A DNA stretch of 22,204 nucleotides, taken from the NCBI GenBank assembly GCA_002425405.1, contig DIME01000077.1:1-22204 (forward strand). Reading direction: 5' to 3'. Source of the stretch: Candidatus Accumulibacter vicinus. Its GTDB lineage: Bacteria > Pseudomonadota > Gammaproteobacteria > Burkholderiales > Rhodocyclaceae. Under the pieces are notes generated by a model. That model was not told the DNA's origin and searched no databases. It saw only the letters and a list, made by a program, of their open reading frames with translations. Made by a program: the position numbers and the translations under genes. This document shows positions 14,896 through 22,204 of this stretch, one piece after another. Position 1 is the stretch's first letter, and each line of letters begins with the position of its first letter.

Positions 14896-16431
14896 TTGCT
14901 CGCCTGGCGCGCCCACCTTGCCACCGTGCCCGGGTTCCTGGCGCTTGCCCTCCTGCTCCTGCCCTATGCGCTCCTCTGTCGGTCGGCTCTCGGCGTCTCA
15001 CTTGCCGATGGCGTGTGGCTGTGGAGCACCTTCGACGGCAAGTCGCTGGCAGCGATTGGTACGTCACTCGCCTTGAGCGCCACCGTCGCGGCCCTGTCGG
15101 TCGTTCTGGCCGTTCTCGTCCTCACGGCGCTCTCGCACGTAGTCTGCCGGGGCTGGGTGTGGGCAGTTCTCGCTGCGCTGGCCCTCAACTTCTGCCTCTC
15201 CCCCGTCATCCACCTCGTCGCCTGGCGCGAGCTGACGGGCGCCGAGCAACTTCCCGGTTTCCTGGCCGCGGTCGTCGTCTTGAGCTGGAAGTACTTCCCG
15301 CTGGCGCTCGCCGTGCTGCTGCTCGGCCTGCACGCGCTCGACGCGTCGGGAATCGAGGCCGGGCGCGTCTTTTCTCGTCGCGGGGAGGCCTTGCGACATC
15401 TGGTGTTTCCGCAAGTCGTGCCGGCCATCTCGGCGGCGGCGGCGATCATCCTCGTGCTCGTCTTCGGCGAAGCCGAGGTGCCGCCGCTGCTCGGGATGCG
15501 CGTCTATGCCGAAGAGTTCATGGCGCGCCTGGCGCTCGAACCCGACATCGGGCGCGCCCTGCCGGCGGCGCTGCCGTTTGTCGTCGCTGCGCTCGCCGGC
15601 TGGGGACTGACCGTTCGCTCGGTCGCCGGGTACTCGGTTCTGGCTTGGGATCGCAGCGCCTTGAAGCCGCTGTCGACCTACGTTCAATCGGCGCGCCATC
15701 CCCGGGTGCTGGCCGGTGCGCTATTCGTCCTGGTGTGCGCACCGGTCCTGCTGCTCGCCTTCGCGGCGCTGCCCGGCGGCTTCGTGCAGTTCCTGCCCAA
15801 ACACGGCCACGCGCTCGCCACCTCGGCGTTGCTCGGCGTGCTCAGCACCGCTGTGGCGCTCGCTGTCGGTGGCATGGTCTCGACGCTGTTCGCCGCCGTC
15901 GGGCCGGCACTTCGCCGGACGGTCCTGTCGCTGTTGCTGCTGGGACTTTTCATGCCCGGCGCGCTGACGGGGCTGGGCATGGTCGCGCTCTCGCAGTCGC
16001 CCGCATTCGACTGGCTGAACACAGGCGACGTCCTGCTGGTCGCCACCCACGTGCTGCGCCTGCTGCCCGTCGCGGCCCTGCTGCTGATCGGCCTGGCGTT
16101 GCTCGAGCCGCGGCGCTGGGCCGAGGAAGTCCGCCTGCTGGGAATCCCGTGCTGGCCACGCTGGCGCTTCATCCACGCGCCATTGCGCTGGCCGCGCTGG
16201 CTACTGGTCGGCGGCGTGCTGATGGCGCTTGCCCTCTCGGAGCTGGCCTCGACGATCCTGGTGGTCGCGCCGGGGACCGAAACCGCGGTGCTGCGCCTGT
16301 ACAATCTGATGCACTTCGGCTCACCCGAGTCGGTCGCCGCGCTGGCCTTCAGTCAGGCCGGCCTGGTCGTGGCGGTTCTGGTGGCGGTCGCCGCCGCGGC
16401 AATTGGGAGGTCTGGCCATGCTGGCGCTTGA
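14896..16431 (+). CDS. ABC transporter permease, fused two-domain (iron(III)/ThiP type)
   Basis: The product is 511 residues with about twelve hydrophobic segments in two halves. Each half carries an EAA-type cytoplasmic loop that contacts the ATPase: EAGRVFSRRGEALRHLVFP from residue 154 and EEVRLLGIP from residue 410. This duplicated single-chain permease is the FbpB/ThiP layout. The assigned start is TTG at 14896, immediately after AGGAG with no spacing, which is poor. GTG at 14926 is the alternative but lacks a ribosome-binding site and would trim ten residues. The last codons overlap the ATPase gene. It works with the binding protein and ATPase on either side. Confidence 0.85.
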   Translation: MLAWRAHLATVPGFLALALLLLPYALLCRSALGVSLADGVWLWSTFDGKSLAAIGTSLALSATVAALSVVLAVLVLTALSHVVCRGWVWAVLAALALNFCLSPVIHLVAWRELTGAEQLPGFLAAVVVLSWKYFPLALAVLLLGLHALDASGIEAGRVFSRRGEALRHLVFPQVVPAISAAAAIILVLVFGEAEVPPLLGMRVYAEEFMARLALEPDIGRALPAALPFVVAALAGWGLTVRSVAGYSVLAWDRSALKPLSTYVQSARHPRVLAGALFVLVCAPVLLLAFAALPGGFVQFLPKHGHALATSALLGVLSTAVALAVGGMVSTLFAAVGPALRRTVLSLLLLGLFMPGALTGLGMVALSQSPAFDWLNTGDVLLVATHVLRLLPVAALLLIGLALLEPRRWAEEVRLLGIPCWPRWRFIHAPLRWPRWLLVGGVLMALALSELASTILVVAPGTETAVLRLYNLMHFGSPESVAALAFSQAGLVVAVLVAVAAAAIGRSGHAGA

Positions 16432-17125
16432 AGGGGTGGTTTTTGGCCGTTCGGCTGCCTTCAGGCTGACCGTCGACAGTCTGCGGGTCGAACCGGGCGA
16501 ACGCGTGACGGTGCTCGGACCTTCCGGCAGCGGCAAGACGACGCTGGTGCGATTGATCGCGGGCCTCGACCTGCCGGACCGTGGCGAGATCTACCTGGAG
16601 GGCCGCCCGGTCAATCGGCGCCCGCCGCATGCGCGGCCGATCAGCCTGCTGGCGCAGGATCTCGGGCTCTGGCCGCACTTGAGCGCGCTCGAGCATGTCG
16701 CCTTTGCACGCGCGTGTGGGCGCAGCCTGCGGGCGACCGACGCCGACCGAGATCTGTTGGCCTGCGTGCAGCTTGCCGACCGTGCTGCCGCGCGACCGCA
16801 CCAGCTTTCCGGTGGCGAGCGGCAGCGGCTGGGAATGGCGCGCGCGCTGGCGCGCCGCCCGAAGCTGCTGCTGCTCGACGAGCCCTTCTCCAACGTCGAT
16901 CCGGTACTGGCGGCCGAGCTGCACGGCATTCTCGATGACTTCCACGCGCAATGGCATCTGACCCGCTTGCAGGTCCGCCACTGGACCTTCGGCGCGCCGC
17001 GTGCGGACGAGCGATTCCTCGTCGTGCGCGGCGGAGCTATCGTCCAGGACGGTACCTGGGCTGAACTGCGCAATCATCCTCTGGACCCATGGGTCGAACG
17101 TCTCGTCTCGCTCGCGGCGCACTGA
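16418..17125 (+). CDS. ABC transporter ATP-binding protein
   Basis: The product is 235 residues from ATG 16418, with GGGAGG at 16405-16410. Walker A (GPSGSGKTT), Q-loop (LLAQDLGLWPH), signature (LSGGERQRLGMARAL) and Walker B (LLLLDEPFSNVDP) are all intact. The switch histidine is present (His188) but in the context QVRHWTFG where most importers have THD, so the usual Asp is Trp. There is no C-terminal regulatory extension, which fits the short ThiQ-like class. It powers the two-domain permease that it overlaps by 14 bases. The gene also overlaps the next by 37 bases. Confidence 0.9.
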   Translation: MLALEGVVFGRSAAFRLTVDSLRVEPGERVTVLGPSGSGKTTLVRLIAGLDLPDRGEIYLEGRPVNRRPPHARPISLLAQDLGLWPHLSALEHVAFARACGRSLRATDADRDLLACVQLADRAAARPHQLSGGERQRLGMARALARRPKLLLLDEPFSNVDPVLAAELHGILDDFHAQWHLTRLQVRHWTFGAPRADERFLVVRGGAIVQDGTWAELRNHPLDPWVERLVSLAAH

Positions 17126-17595
17126 GCGTGCTGCTCACGGTCTGCTTCGGCATCGCTGCCGCCGCGGATGCGACAGCGACCCGGCTGTATGTGACGTGGT
17201 ATCCGTGGCAGGCGGACTCGGTCCTGGCCGCCTGGGCGCTCAAGCGCCACGTCTCGATGGCGGCGGAGTTTGAGGCGGCTCCGAATGGCGCACCTGTCCC
17301 GGCCGACCAGGCGCTCGACATCCCCGAATCGCTCTATCGCCGCAATGGCCTGCGCACCGCGTATGAGGAGGTTCTCCGCTTGCACCGGGTCGACTCCCCC
17401 TGCGCGGAGCGGCTTCGGCCGATCGTCCGCGTGCTCGAACTCGCGTCGTGGCGCAAGGCCGAGCACCCGGAGGCGGAGAACTTCGAAGCCGGGCTGCTGC
17501 CGCTGTTGCCACGGCAGCCGGGCAAGGGCGGTCTGGCCACGGCGTTCGCCTATGTCGATCAATTCTGTTCCACGAAGGGAGCTACCCCGCGATGA
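17089..17595 (+). CDS. Exported ChrB C-terminal-domain (chromate resistance family) protein
   Basis: The product is 168 residues. ATG 17089 gives a basic N-terminus (MGRTSRLARG) and a signal peptide ending about AAAADA; a later GTG at 17128 would remove the basic part. The mature domain (LYVTWYPWQADSVLAAWALKR, AAEFEAAP, ALDIPESLYRRNG, LRPIVRVLELASW) follows the pattern of the Chrome_Resist domain: a V-T-x-x-P start, a D-x-x-x-x-W-x-(I/L)-(K/R)-R helix, an F-x-x-x-P strand and a late helix with an (I/L)VR motif. That family includes the C-terminal part of ChrB and stand-alone exported versions. Biochemical role is unclear. The gene overlaps the ATPase by 37 bases and the next gene by four (ATGA). 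Confidence 0.6.
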   Translation: MGRTSRLARGALSVLLTVCFGIAAAADATATRLYVTWYPWQADSVLAAWALKRHVSMAAEFEAAPNGAPVPADQALDIPESLYRRNGLRTAYEEVLRLHRVDSPCAERLRPIVRVLELASWRKAEHPEAENFEAGLLPLLPRQPGKGGLATAFAYVDQFCSTKGATPR

Positions 17596-18464
17596 GGAAG
17601 ACGCTCGCTCTGTTCAGCGTTTGCTTTGCCACCGCCGTAGCCGCCGCCGAGGGCTTGCCCGATGGCGCCTTGTTCATCGGCCTGAAACAAGGCGTCTGGA
17701 AGCCCTATGTCCTCAGCGGTGGTCAGGCACGGCCGGTCGCCACGGTGGTCGAGCCTCGCACCGCCACCTACGACGCGAAACGCGGGCTGGTGGCCTATGT
17801 CGGTGCCGACAATCACTTGCACGAGGTGAGCGTGACGGATGGCCAGGACCGTGTCTTGCTCACCGCGAACAGGCAGAAGGCGTTCACCCAGCCGGCCTAT
17901 GCGCAGGATGGCAGCCAACTGTTCGTGGTCGAGATGAAGGAGGGCGCCAGCGCCGACACCGAAATCGTGGCGATCGCCAACAAGGGTGCCGACCCGCCGC
18001 GCCCGGTCACGCGTCAGCCCGCCGCACAGTTCGAGCCGCGCGCGGCTCGTGACGGCTACCTGCTGTATTCCAGCGTCAGTTGCGTGCTTGGCTGCGGGCG
18101 AATCATCCAGGAGATCTGGCGAAAACACCTGGCCAGCGACGAGGCGGAACAGATCACGCTGACCAATAGCATCGCTCGCCAGCCCGTGGCCTCTGCCGAC
18201 GGCAAGTGGATCTATTTCAGTTCCAACCGGGCCGGGCACTACCACCTGTGGCGGACCGCCGGCGCCGGCATGCCGCTTGAACAGATCACCCATGGCCACG
18301 TCGCCGACACCAGTCCGGCGCTCGATCGCGATGGCAATCTGTACTTCGTGCGCCACGCCGATCAGGGAACGCGGCTGATGCGCCGTACCCTCGACGGGCG
18401 TGAGCGGGCGTTGGCCATGCCGGCCGATGTCGATGACCTGAGAAACCTGGAGATCAACCCGTGA
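17592..18464 (+). CDS. Exported TolB-like beta-propeller protein
   Basis: The product is 290 residues. ATG 17592 overlaps the upstream stop (ATGA) and follows AAGGGAG. The signal peptide ends AVAAA. The rest is built of repeating four-strand blades with PD40/TolB-type motifs, for example QPAYAQDGSQLFVVE, QPVASADGKWIYFSSNRAG and TSPALDRDGNLYFVRH. A CVLGC pair (Cys164, Cys168) could form a disulfide or hold a metal. Such propellers act as periplasmic protein-binding scaffolds. It is not tolB itself: there is no TolB N-terminal domain and no tol/pal neighbours. The stop overlaps the next start (GTGA), so this and its partner are translationally coupled. Confidence 0.75.
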   Translation: MRKTLALFSVCFATAVAAAEGLPDGALFIGLKQGVWKPYVLSGGQARPVATVVEPRTATYDAKRGLVAYVGADNHLHEVSVTDGQDRVLLTANRQKAFTQPAYAQDGSQLFVVEMKEGASADTEIVAIANKGADPPRPVTRQPAAQFEPRAARDGYLLYSSVSCVLGCGRIIQEIWRKHLASDEAEQITLTNSIARQPVASADGKWIYFSSNRAGHYHLWRTAGAGMPLEQITHGHVADTSPALDRDGNLYFVRHADQGTRLMRRTLDGRERALAMPADVDDLRNLEINP

Positions 18465-19555
18465 AGAACACACTGGCGCTGTTGGTGATGGCCGTGGTGA
18501 TGGCAACTGTGGCGCGTGCCGGCGAACTCGTGGAGTTTGCGGCTTACGACCGAGCCGAGTTCTCGCCCGCTCGGGGCGAACAATTCAGGGTGCCTGTCCG
18601 ACTCAAGGTAGCGGCCGAGGTCGAACTCCGCATCCTCACCTCCGACGGCGATCTCGTGCGGACGCTCAAGTCGCCACGGAGCTGGACCGCCGGCGACCAG
18701 GAGTTTTCCTGGGACGGCAAGGATGACGACGGTGTGATCGTTGCCGATGAAGCCTACGTTCCGGTGCTGGCCGCGCGTGCGAAGGATGGGCGAAGCGAAG
18801 AGATCGATCCCCGTGCTTTCAGCGGTGGCGAGACCGTCGGCGACCTCAAGGTCGAGACGGCTGCCAGTGGGGACATCACCTACACGCTGCCGGCGCCGAG
18901 CCGGGTTCTCATCAGAGTCGGCATCAAGGATGGCCCAATGATGCGCTCACTCGCCACCTGGGCTCCGCGAGGTGCCGGTAGAAACGTACAACGATGGAAT
19001 GGTTTTGACCAGGATCGCTTGGTGGACCTGCGCAGTCACCCTCGATTGTCGGTACTCGCCACGGCGTTTCGCTTGCCGCAACAATCGATTCTGACCGTGG
19101 GTAATCCCGACAACGATTATCGCGCCTATCGGAAAGAGAAGGGCTGGCCGGAAAAGGCCGCGCCAGCGACCGAACTCAAGCTGGAACGGAACGGGCAGCG
19201 TCTGTCGCGCAGTTACTTCCTCCCCCGCTTCAAGGATCCGGATCCCCGGGTAACGCTTTCCCTGATCGAGAAGCTACCCCTGTCGCGCGACCAGCTCCCT
19301 GTTATTGCGGGTCCGGTCACCCTCCGCGTCGATATTCCCGAGGAGGATCGCTGGTTGGTACAGGAGAGCCTTTACGAGGTGGCGTTCTTTGTCGATCAGG
19401 AGTTCGTCTCCGAGGAGGAGCATGGCTATGTGCCTTTCAGTTGGCGCTGGACGCCGAGCGGGCTCGCCGCGGGTCGGCATCTGCTCACCGTGAACATCTC
19501 GGGCTTCGGGGGCAAGGTCGCTGTCAGGAATCTGCTGTTCGAAATACCGGAGTGA
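18461..19555 (+). CDS. Exported FlgD-Ig-like protein, last gene of the ABC operon
   Basis: The product is 364 residues. GTG 18461 overlaps the previous stop and has CTGGAG upstream. The signal peptide ends VARA. A FlgD-Ig-like domain follows (VELRILTSDGDLVRTLKS, then FSWDGKDDDGVIV and a Y turn), and a second degenerate unit has ITYTLPAPSRVLIRVG and RWNGFD. The C-terminal third has VAFFVDQEFVSEEE and WRWTPSGLAAGRHLLTVNI, again an Ig-like beta sandwich. FlgD-Ig folds mediate protein contacts. The same fold occurs three times in the protein at 7399-9540. No catalytic motif is visible; a structural or adaptor role near the propeller encoded just before it is likely. Confidence 0.7.
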   Translation: MKNTLALLVMAVVMATVARAGELVEFAAYDRAEFSPARGEQFRVPVRLKVAAEVELRILTSDGDLVRTLKSPRSWTAGDQEFSWDGKDDDGVIVADEAYVPVLAARAKDGRSEEIDPRAFSGGETVGDLKVETAASGDITYTLPAPSRVLIRVGIKDGPMMRSLATWAPRGAGRNVQRWNGFDQDRLVDLRSHPRLSVLATAFRLPQQSILTVGNPDNDYRAYRKEKGWPEKAAPATELKLERNGQRLSRSYFLPRFKDPDPRVTLSLIEKLPLSRDQLPVIAGPVTLRVDIPEEDRWLVQESLYEVAFFVDQEFVSEEEHGYVPFSWRWTPSGLAAGRHLLTVNISGFGGKVAVRNLLFEIPE

Positions 19556-19621
19556 GGCAGGCCAGCAAGCAGGATCAACGCCAGGTGTAGGGCGTGGTTC
19601 GAAAAAGGTCTCGACAGGTGT

Positions 19622-19644
19622 TTGGCCGTGCCGCCAACTTTTTT
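19622..19644 (+). terminator. Candidate rho-independent terminator after the ABC operon
   Basis: TTGGC (19622-19626) pairs with GCCAA (19633-19637) around a six-base loop, and one base later a run of six T follows (19639-19644). It lies about 70 bases after the stop of the FlgD-Ig-like gene. The stem is short, which limits confidence. Confidence 0.45.
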
Positions 19645-20004
19645 CTACATCAACAAATTCTAATGGCATTTTTTGGTGCTGGCGGCTGCCTTCGGTAGGC
19701 GCTGTCGCGGGCACTTTGCCGTCGCGCATGACGCTCGGCGATGATTCGCACGAGGTCTTTGCGACCGTGAACCTTCACTGGGAGCTGCGCCACGAGCCTG
19801 TCAACAACATCGGCACAGGACACAGCGAACCCATTTCTTCCCCCACAGCTCTCCGGCCCGTTTCCCTCGTTGAACCCGGCGCCCATTCCAGCGCAGCCAG
19901 GACCGTCCCGATGATTCTGGCGGATGACCTGACGCCGACCGGATACTGGATCTGAGGAAAGCACCGCGTACTCTGCAAAAACGCGACAATGGAACTGGTC
20001 ACAC

Positions 20005-20034
20005 GCTACAAGCGCTTATCCGCGAGCGTATAAT
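20005..20034 (+). promoter_or_regulatory. Sigma70-type promoter of the DUF3460 gene
   Basis: A perfect TATAAT lies at 20029-20034. The -35 region is weak: GCTACA at 20005-20010 keeps only the ACA half, with an 18-base spacer. Transcription would start near 20041, about 50 bases before the ATG at 20091. Confidence 0.55.
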
Positions 20035-20090
20035 CATTGGTCGAGGCTGCTTGCCAGCGAGAGCATTTTTATCCTTTGGGAGAAGGCCAG

Positions 20091-20288
20091 ATGGCTTTGT
20101 ACGAATCCGATCACACCAAGTTCATGCGCGAAATGATGGCCCAGCATCCGGAATGGGCCGAGGATCAGCGCCGCGGCCGGGCGATCTGGTGGGACAGGAA
20201 GGTCGACCTGAATGAGCAGAAGTCGCGTCGGGAGGCCAATGAACCGCATCGATCCTATCCCTACGACGTGAATTTCGACCTGCAGTAG
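20091..20288 (+). CDS. DUF3460 family protein
   Basis: The product is 65 residues from ATG 20091, preceded by GGGAGAAGG. The sequence MALYESDHTKFMREMMAQHP, followed by an E-x-Q-R-x-G-R-A-x-x-W-D segment (EDQRRGRAIWWDRKVDLNEQ) and a tyrosine-containing end, matches the pattern of DUF3460, a small cytoplasmic betaproteobacterial family of unknown function. There is no signal or membrane segment. The gene has its own promoter and ends at a strong terminator shared with the convergent gene, so it is probably monocistronic. Confidence 0.85.
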   Translation: MALYESDHTKFMREMMAQHPEWAEDQRRGRAIWWDRKVDLNEQKSRREANEPHRSYPYDVNFDLQ

Positions 20289-20306
20289 CTGGCGGACGTC
20301 ACCAGG

Positions 20307-20347
20307 AGAAGAAGCGGCCGGATGCCCGTCATCCGGCCGCTTCTTCT
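20307..20347. terminator. Strong bidirectional rho-independent terminator
   Basis: An 18-bp perfect stem (20307-20324 with 20330-20347) closes on a five-base loop CCCGT. The outer stem is A/G-rich on the left and T/C-rich on the right, giving pyrimidine-rich 3' arms in both directions. It sits between convergent genes ending at 20288 and 20424, so it should serve both, although neither side has a long uninterrupted T-run. Confidence 0.8.
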
Positions 20348-20423
20348 TGTTGTTGGCGGGGCCGAAGGCTTTGGCTTCGCCGAGTTTGATGCGTTGCCTT
20401 GTCCCTGGCCCCTGAAACCTTTC

Positions 20424-22204
20424 CTAGTTGTTCAAGGGTTTGATCACGCGTTTGACGGCCGGGTCGTCAGGGTGCGGGTGGATCGTGAAGCCCAGCCTGG
20501 TCATCAGGTTGAACATCTTGGTGTTCATCGACAGCACGTCGCCGACGATGGTGCGGTAGCCCTTGACGCGCGCGCAGTCGATCAGCGCACTCATCAACTT
20601 GCGGCCGACGCCGTGCTTCTGCCAGTCATCGGCGACGGCCAGCGCAAACTCGACGGATTCGCCGTCCGGGTTGGTGACATAGCGGGCGACACCGATCTGC
20701 AATTCCTTGCCATCGGCGTCGGGGAGGGTTGCCACCAGGGCCATTTCCCGGTCGTAGTCGATCTGGGTGAAGCGCACCAGCATGGTCTGCGTCAGTTCCC
20801 GGATGGTATCCATGAAACGGTAGTACTTGCTTTCGTCGGACAGGCCGATGACGAATTGCTGCTCGCGTTCGGCGTCTTCCGGGCGGATCGGGCGGATCGT
20901 CACCGTCCGGCCATCCGGAAGTTCCCAGTCCTGGATCAGATGCACCGGGTAGGGGTGGATTGCCATGTGCGCATAGCGGTCGCCCGAAGGCGCCGCATAA
21001 TCGATGACGATGCGCGCGTCGGCGGCGATCCCGCCGTTCTCATCGACGATCAGCGGGTTGAGATCGAGTTCCTGCAACCAGGGGAGTTCGCAGATCATCT
21101 GCGAAACATGCAGCAGCACGTCTTCGAGGGCTTCAAGGTTGACCGGCGGCATGTTGCGGAATTCGCCGAGCAGTTTGGAGGCGCGCGTCGAGGCGATCAG
21201 GTCCCGTGCCAGAAAGCGGTTCAGCGGCGGCAGGGCAACCGCCCGGTCGCTGAACACCTCGACTTCGGTACCGCCGGCGCCGAAAGTGATGATCGGACCA
21301 AAGATCGGATCGCGCGATACCCCGATCATCAGTTCGCGGCCGTTCGGTCGCGCCAGGTACGGTTCGATCGAAACGCCATTGACGCGCATCGTCGGATGCC
21401 GCTTCTTGACCGTCTCGAGGATGTCGTGATAGGCGTTGCGCGCCGCCGGCGCATTGGTGATGTTGAGCCGCACGCCGCCCACTTCGCTCTTGTGGAGGAT
21501 GTCCGGCGAATCGATCTTCATGGCGATCGGAAAACCGATCTGTTCAGCCAGCAGCAGCGATTCGGTCGGCGTATGCGCGACCATGGTCTGTGCGACCGGG
21601 ATGCGGAAAGCACGCAGGATGGCTTTCGACTCCATCTCCGAGAGGACCTTGCGCCGCTCGTGCAACACCGCTTCGATCAACATCTTGGCTCCTTCGGTTT
21701 CAGGCCGCGAATGCTTCGACAAGGGGGCCGGGGTCTGCAGCAGAAGCTTCTGGTTCCAGTAATAGGTCGAGATGTGGTAGTACAGTTCGACCGCGGTTTC
21801 CGGCATCCGGAACGAGGGAATGCCGGCGTCCTCAAGCATGGAGCGTGCCTGATGCACCTGCTCCTCGCCCATCCAGCAGGTGAGAATCGGTTTGGCGGTC
21901 AGCAGGTCGACTTCGATCACCGCCTTGGCAACCTCCATCGGCTGCGTCATGGCCTGTGGCGAGAGCATGACCAGCACACCATCGACGTTGTCATCCTCGG
22001 CGATAGCCAGAATGGCGTCGTGATAACGCTTCGGTGTGGCATCCCCTTCGATGTCGATGGGGTTGCGTTGCGACCAGGTCGGCGGCATCTTCGAATTGAG
22101 TGTCTGAATGGTGCTGGCAGACAGTTCGGCCAGCGGAATCTCGAGATCGCCAGCACGGTCTGCGGCCATGGCCCCCGGTCCGCCGCCGTTGGTGATGATC
22201 GCCA
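20424..22204 (-). CDS. ADP-forming acyl-CoA ligase/GNAT acetyltransferase fusion (Pat-like), 5' partial
   Basis: About 593 C-terminal codons are visible; the frame stays open to the right edge, where AIITNGGGPGAMAADR, the hallmark of the second domain of NDP-forming acyl-CoA synthetases, is read. Going toward the C-terminus there are the ligase domain (PIDIEGDATPKRYHDAI, ILTCWMGEE), an ATP-grasp domain (IAMKIDSPDILHKSEVGGV, IITFGAGGTEVE, LDLNPLIV) and a GNAT domain ending in QKHGVGRKLMSALI, the acetyl-CoA-binding loop. The N-terminal CoA-binding domain is outside the window. Proteins with this layout (Salmonella Pat/PatZ type) acetylate lysines of metabolic enzymes such as acetyl-CoA synthetase; their ligase part is often catalytically inactive, which cannot be judged here because the catalytic His region is missing. 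Confidence 0.92.
   Translation of the reverse strand, partial: AIITNGGGPGAMAADRAGDLEIPLAELSASTIQTLNSKMPPTWSQRNPIDIEGDATPKRYHDAILAIAEDDNVDGVLVMLSPQAMTQPMEVAKAVIEVDLLTAKPILTCWMGEEQVHQARSMLEDAGIPSFRMPETAVELYYHISTYYWNQKLLLQTPAPLSKHSRPETEGAKMLIEAVLHERRKVLSEMESKAILRAFRIPVAQTMVAHTPTESLLLAEQIGFPIAMKIDSPDILHKSEVGGVRLNITNAPAARNAYHDILETVKKRHPTMRVNGVSIEPYLARPNGRELMIGVSRDPIFGPIITFGAGGTEVEVFSDRAVALPPLNRFLARDLIASTRASKLLGEFRNMPPVNLEALEDVLLHVSQMICELPWLQELDLNPLIVDENGGIAADARIVIDYAAPSGDRYAHMAIHPYPVHLIQDWELPDGRTVTIRPIRPEDAEREQQFVIGLSDESKYYRFMDTIRELTQTMLVRFTQIDYDREMALVATLPDADGKELQIGVARYVTNPDGESVEFALAVADDWQKHGVGRKLMSALIDCARVKGYRTIVGDVLSMNTKMFNLMTRLGFTIHPHPDDPAVKRVIKPLNN

Larger units (their letters stand above)
19556..20090. 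other. 535-base stretch without a convincing gene
   Basis: After the terminator candidate the sequence is briefly AT-rich (two T6 runs, 19639-19644 and near 19669-19674) and then returns to high GC. A plus-strand open frame at 19716-19955 begins at TTG (an in-frame ATG is at 19728) and ends GYWI; its third positions are GC-rich, but it has no ribosome-binding site and no family I recognise. A minus-strand frame at 19650-19964 overlaps it. Either could be the relic of a gene or mobile element. The right end holds the promoter of the DUF3460 gene. Confidence 0.5.

Noticed and set aside
14250..16469. 739-codon plus-strand frame across the binding protein and permease
   Set aside because: Arg/Ala/Gly-rich low-information translation that crosses two well-supported genes in another frame.
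17592..18464. TolB of the Tol-Pal system
   Set aside because: No TolB N-terminal domain and no tolQRA or pal nearby; only the propeller fold is shared.
19716..19955. 79-codon plus-strand frame
   Set aside because: Starts at TTG with no ribosome-binding site and no recognised family; the minus-strand frame 19650-19964 competes. Kept only as part of the gene-poor stretch.

Overview
The window is high-GC bacterial DNA. It most likely comes from a betaproteobacterium of the Rhodocyclales/Accumulibacter kind. Support for this is a DUF3460 gene (a small family I know only from Betaproteobacteria), a PEP-CTERM-like surface protein, a PilMNOP/secretin gene cluster, and a CoA-ligase/GNAT fusion of the Pat type. 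The genus is inference.

Layout. (1) Positions 2-6582: eight tightly coupled genes on the + strand encode a hybrid between a type IV pilus and a type II secretion system. They are a PilM/GspL-like protein (5' end outside the window), PilN-, PilO- and PilP/GspC-like inner-membrane proteins, a lipoprotein secretin with N-terminal TPRs and a C-terminal cohesin-like domain, and three pseudopilins. The third pseudopilin lacks Glu+5. (2) Positions 6756-13746: a second + strand group of exported proteins. It holds a PEP-CTERM-like protein with a PTP in place of PEP, a protein with three PKD and three FlgD-Ig-like units, a small helical exported protein, a 1127-residue Rhs/YD-repeat protein with a Sec signal and a variable C-terminal toxin-like domain, and a small lipoprotein that is the natural immunity candidate. 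(3) Positions 13855-19555: a six-gene + strand operon. It combines an iron(III)-type ABC importer (binding protein, fused double permease, ATPase) with three exported proteins: a ChrB-C-like chromate-resistance-family protein, a TolB-like beta-propeller and a second FlgD-Ig-like protein. A hairpin plus T-run at about 19622-19644 probably ends it. (4) Positions 19556-20090 hold no convincing gene. (5) A DUF3460 gene (20091-20288) with a consensus -10 box converges on the Pat-like CoA ligase/acetyltransferase (20424 to beyond the right edge, - strand). The two share an 18-bp perfect-stem terminator.

How the parts may fit. The secretion genes lie directly upstream of a set of Sec-exported, surface-type proteins including an Rhs toxin. 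A reasonable inference is that the atypical secretion machine carries some of them across the outer membrane. The immunity candidate being a lipoprotein suggests that the toxin acts in the periplasm or at the envelope. The ABC operon looks like an uptake module with unusual periplasmic accessories; its ligand cannot be read from sequence. No RNA genes, CRISPR arrays or complete insertion sequences were seen.
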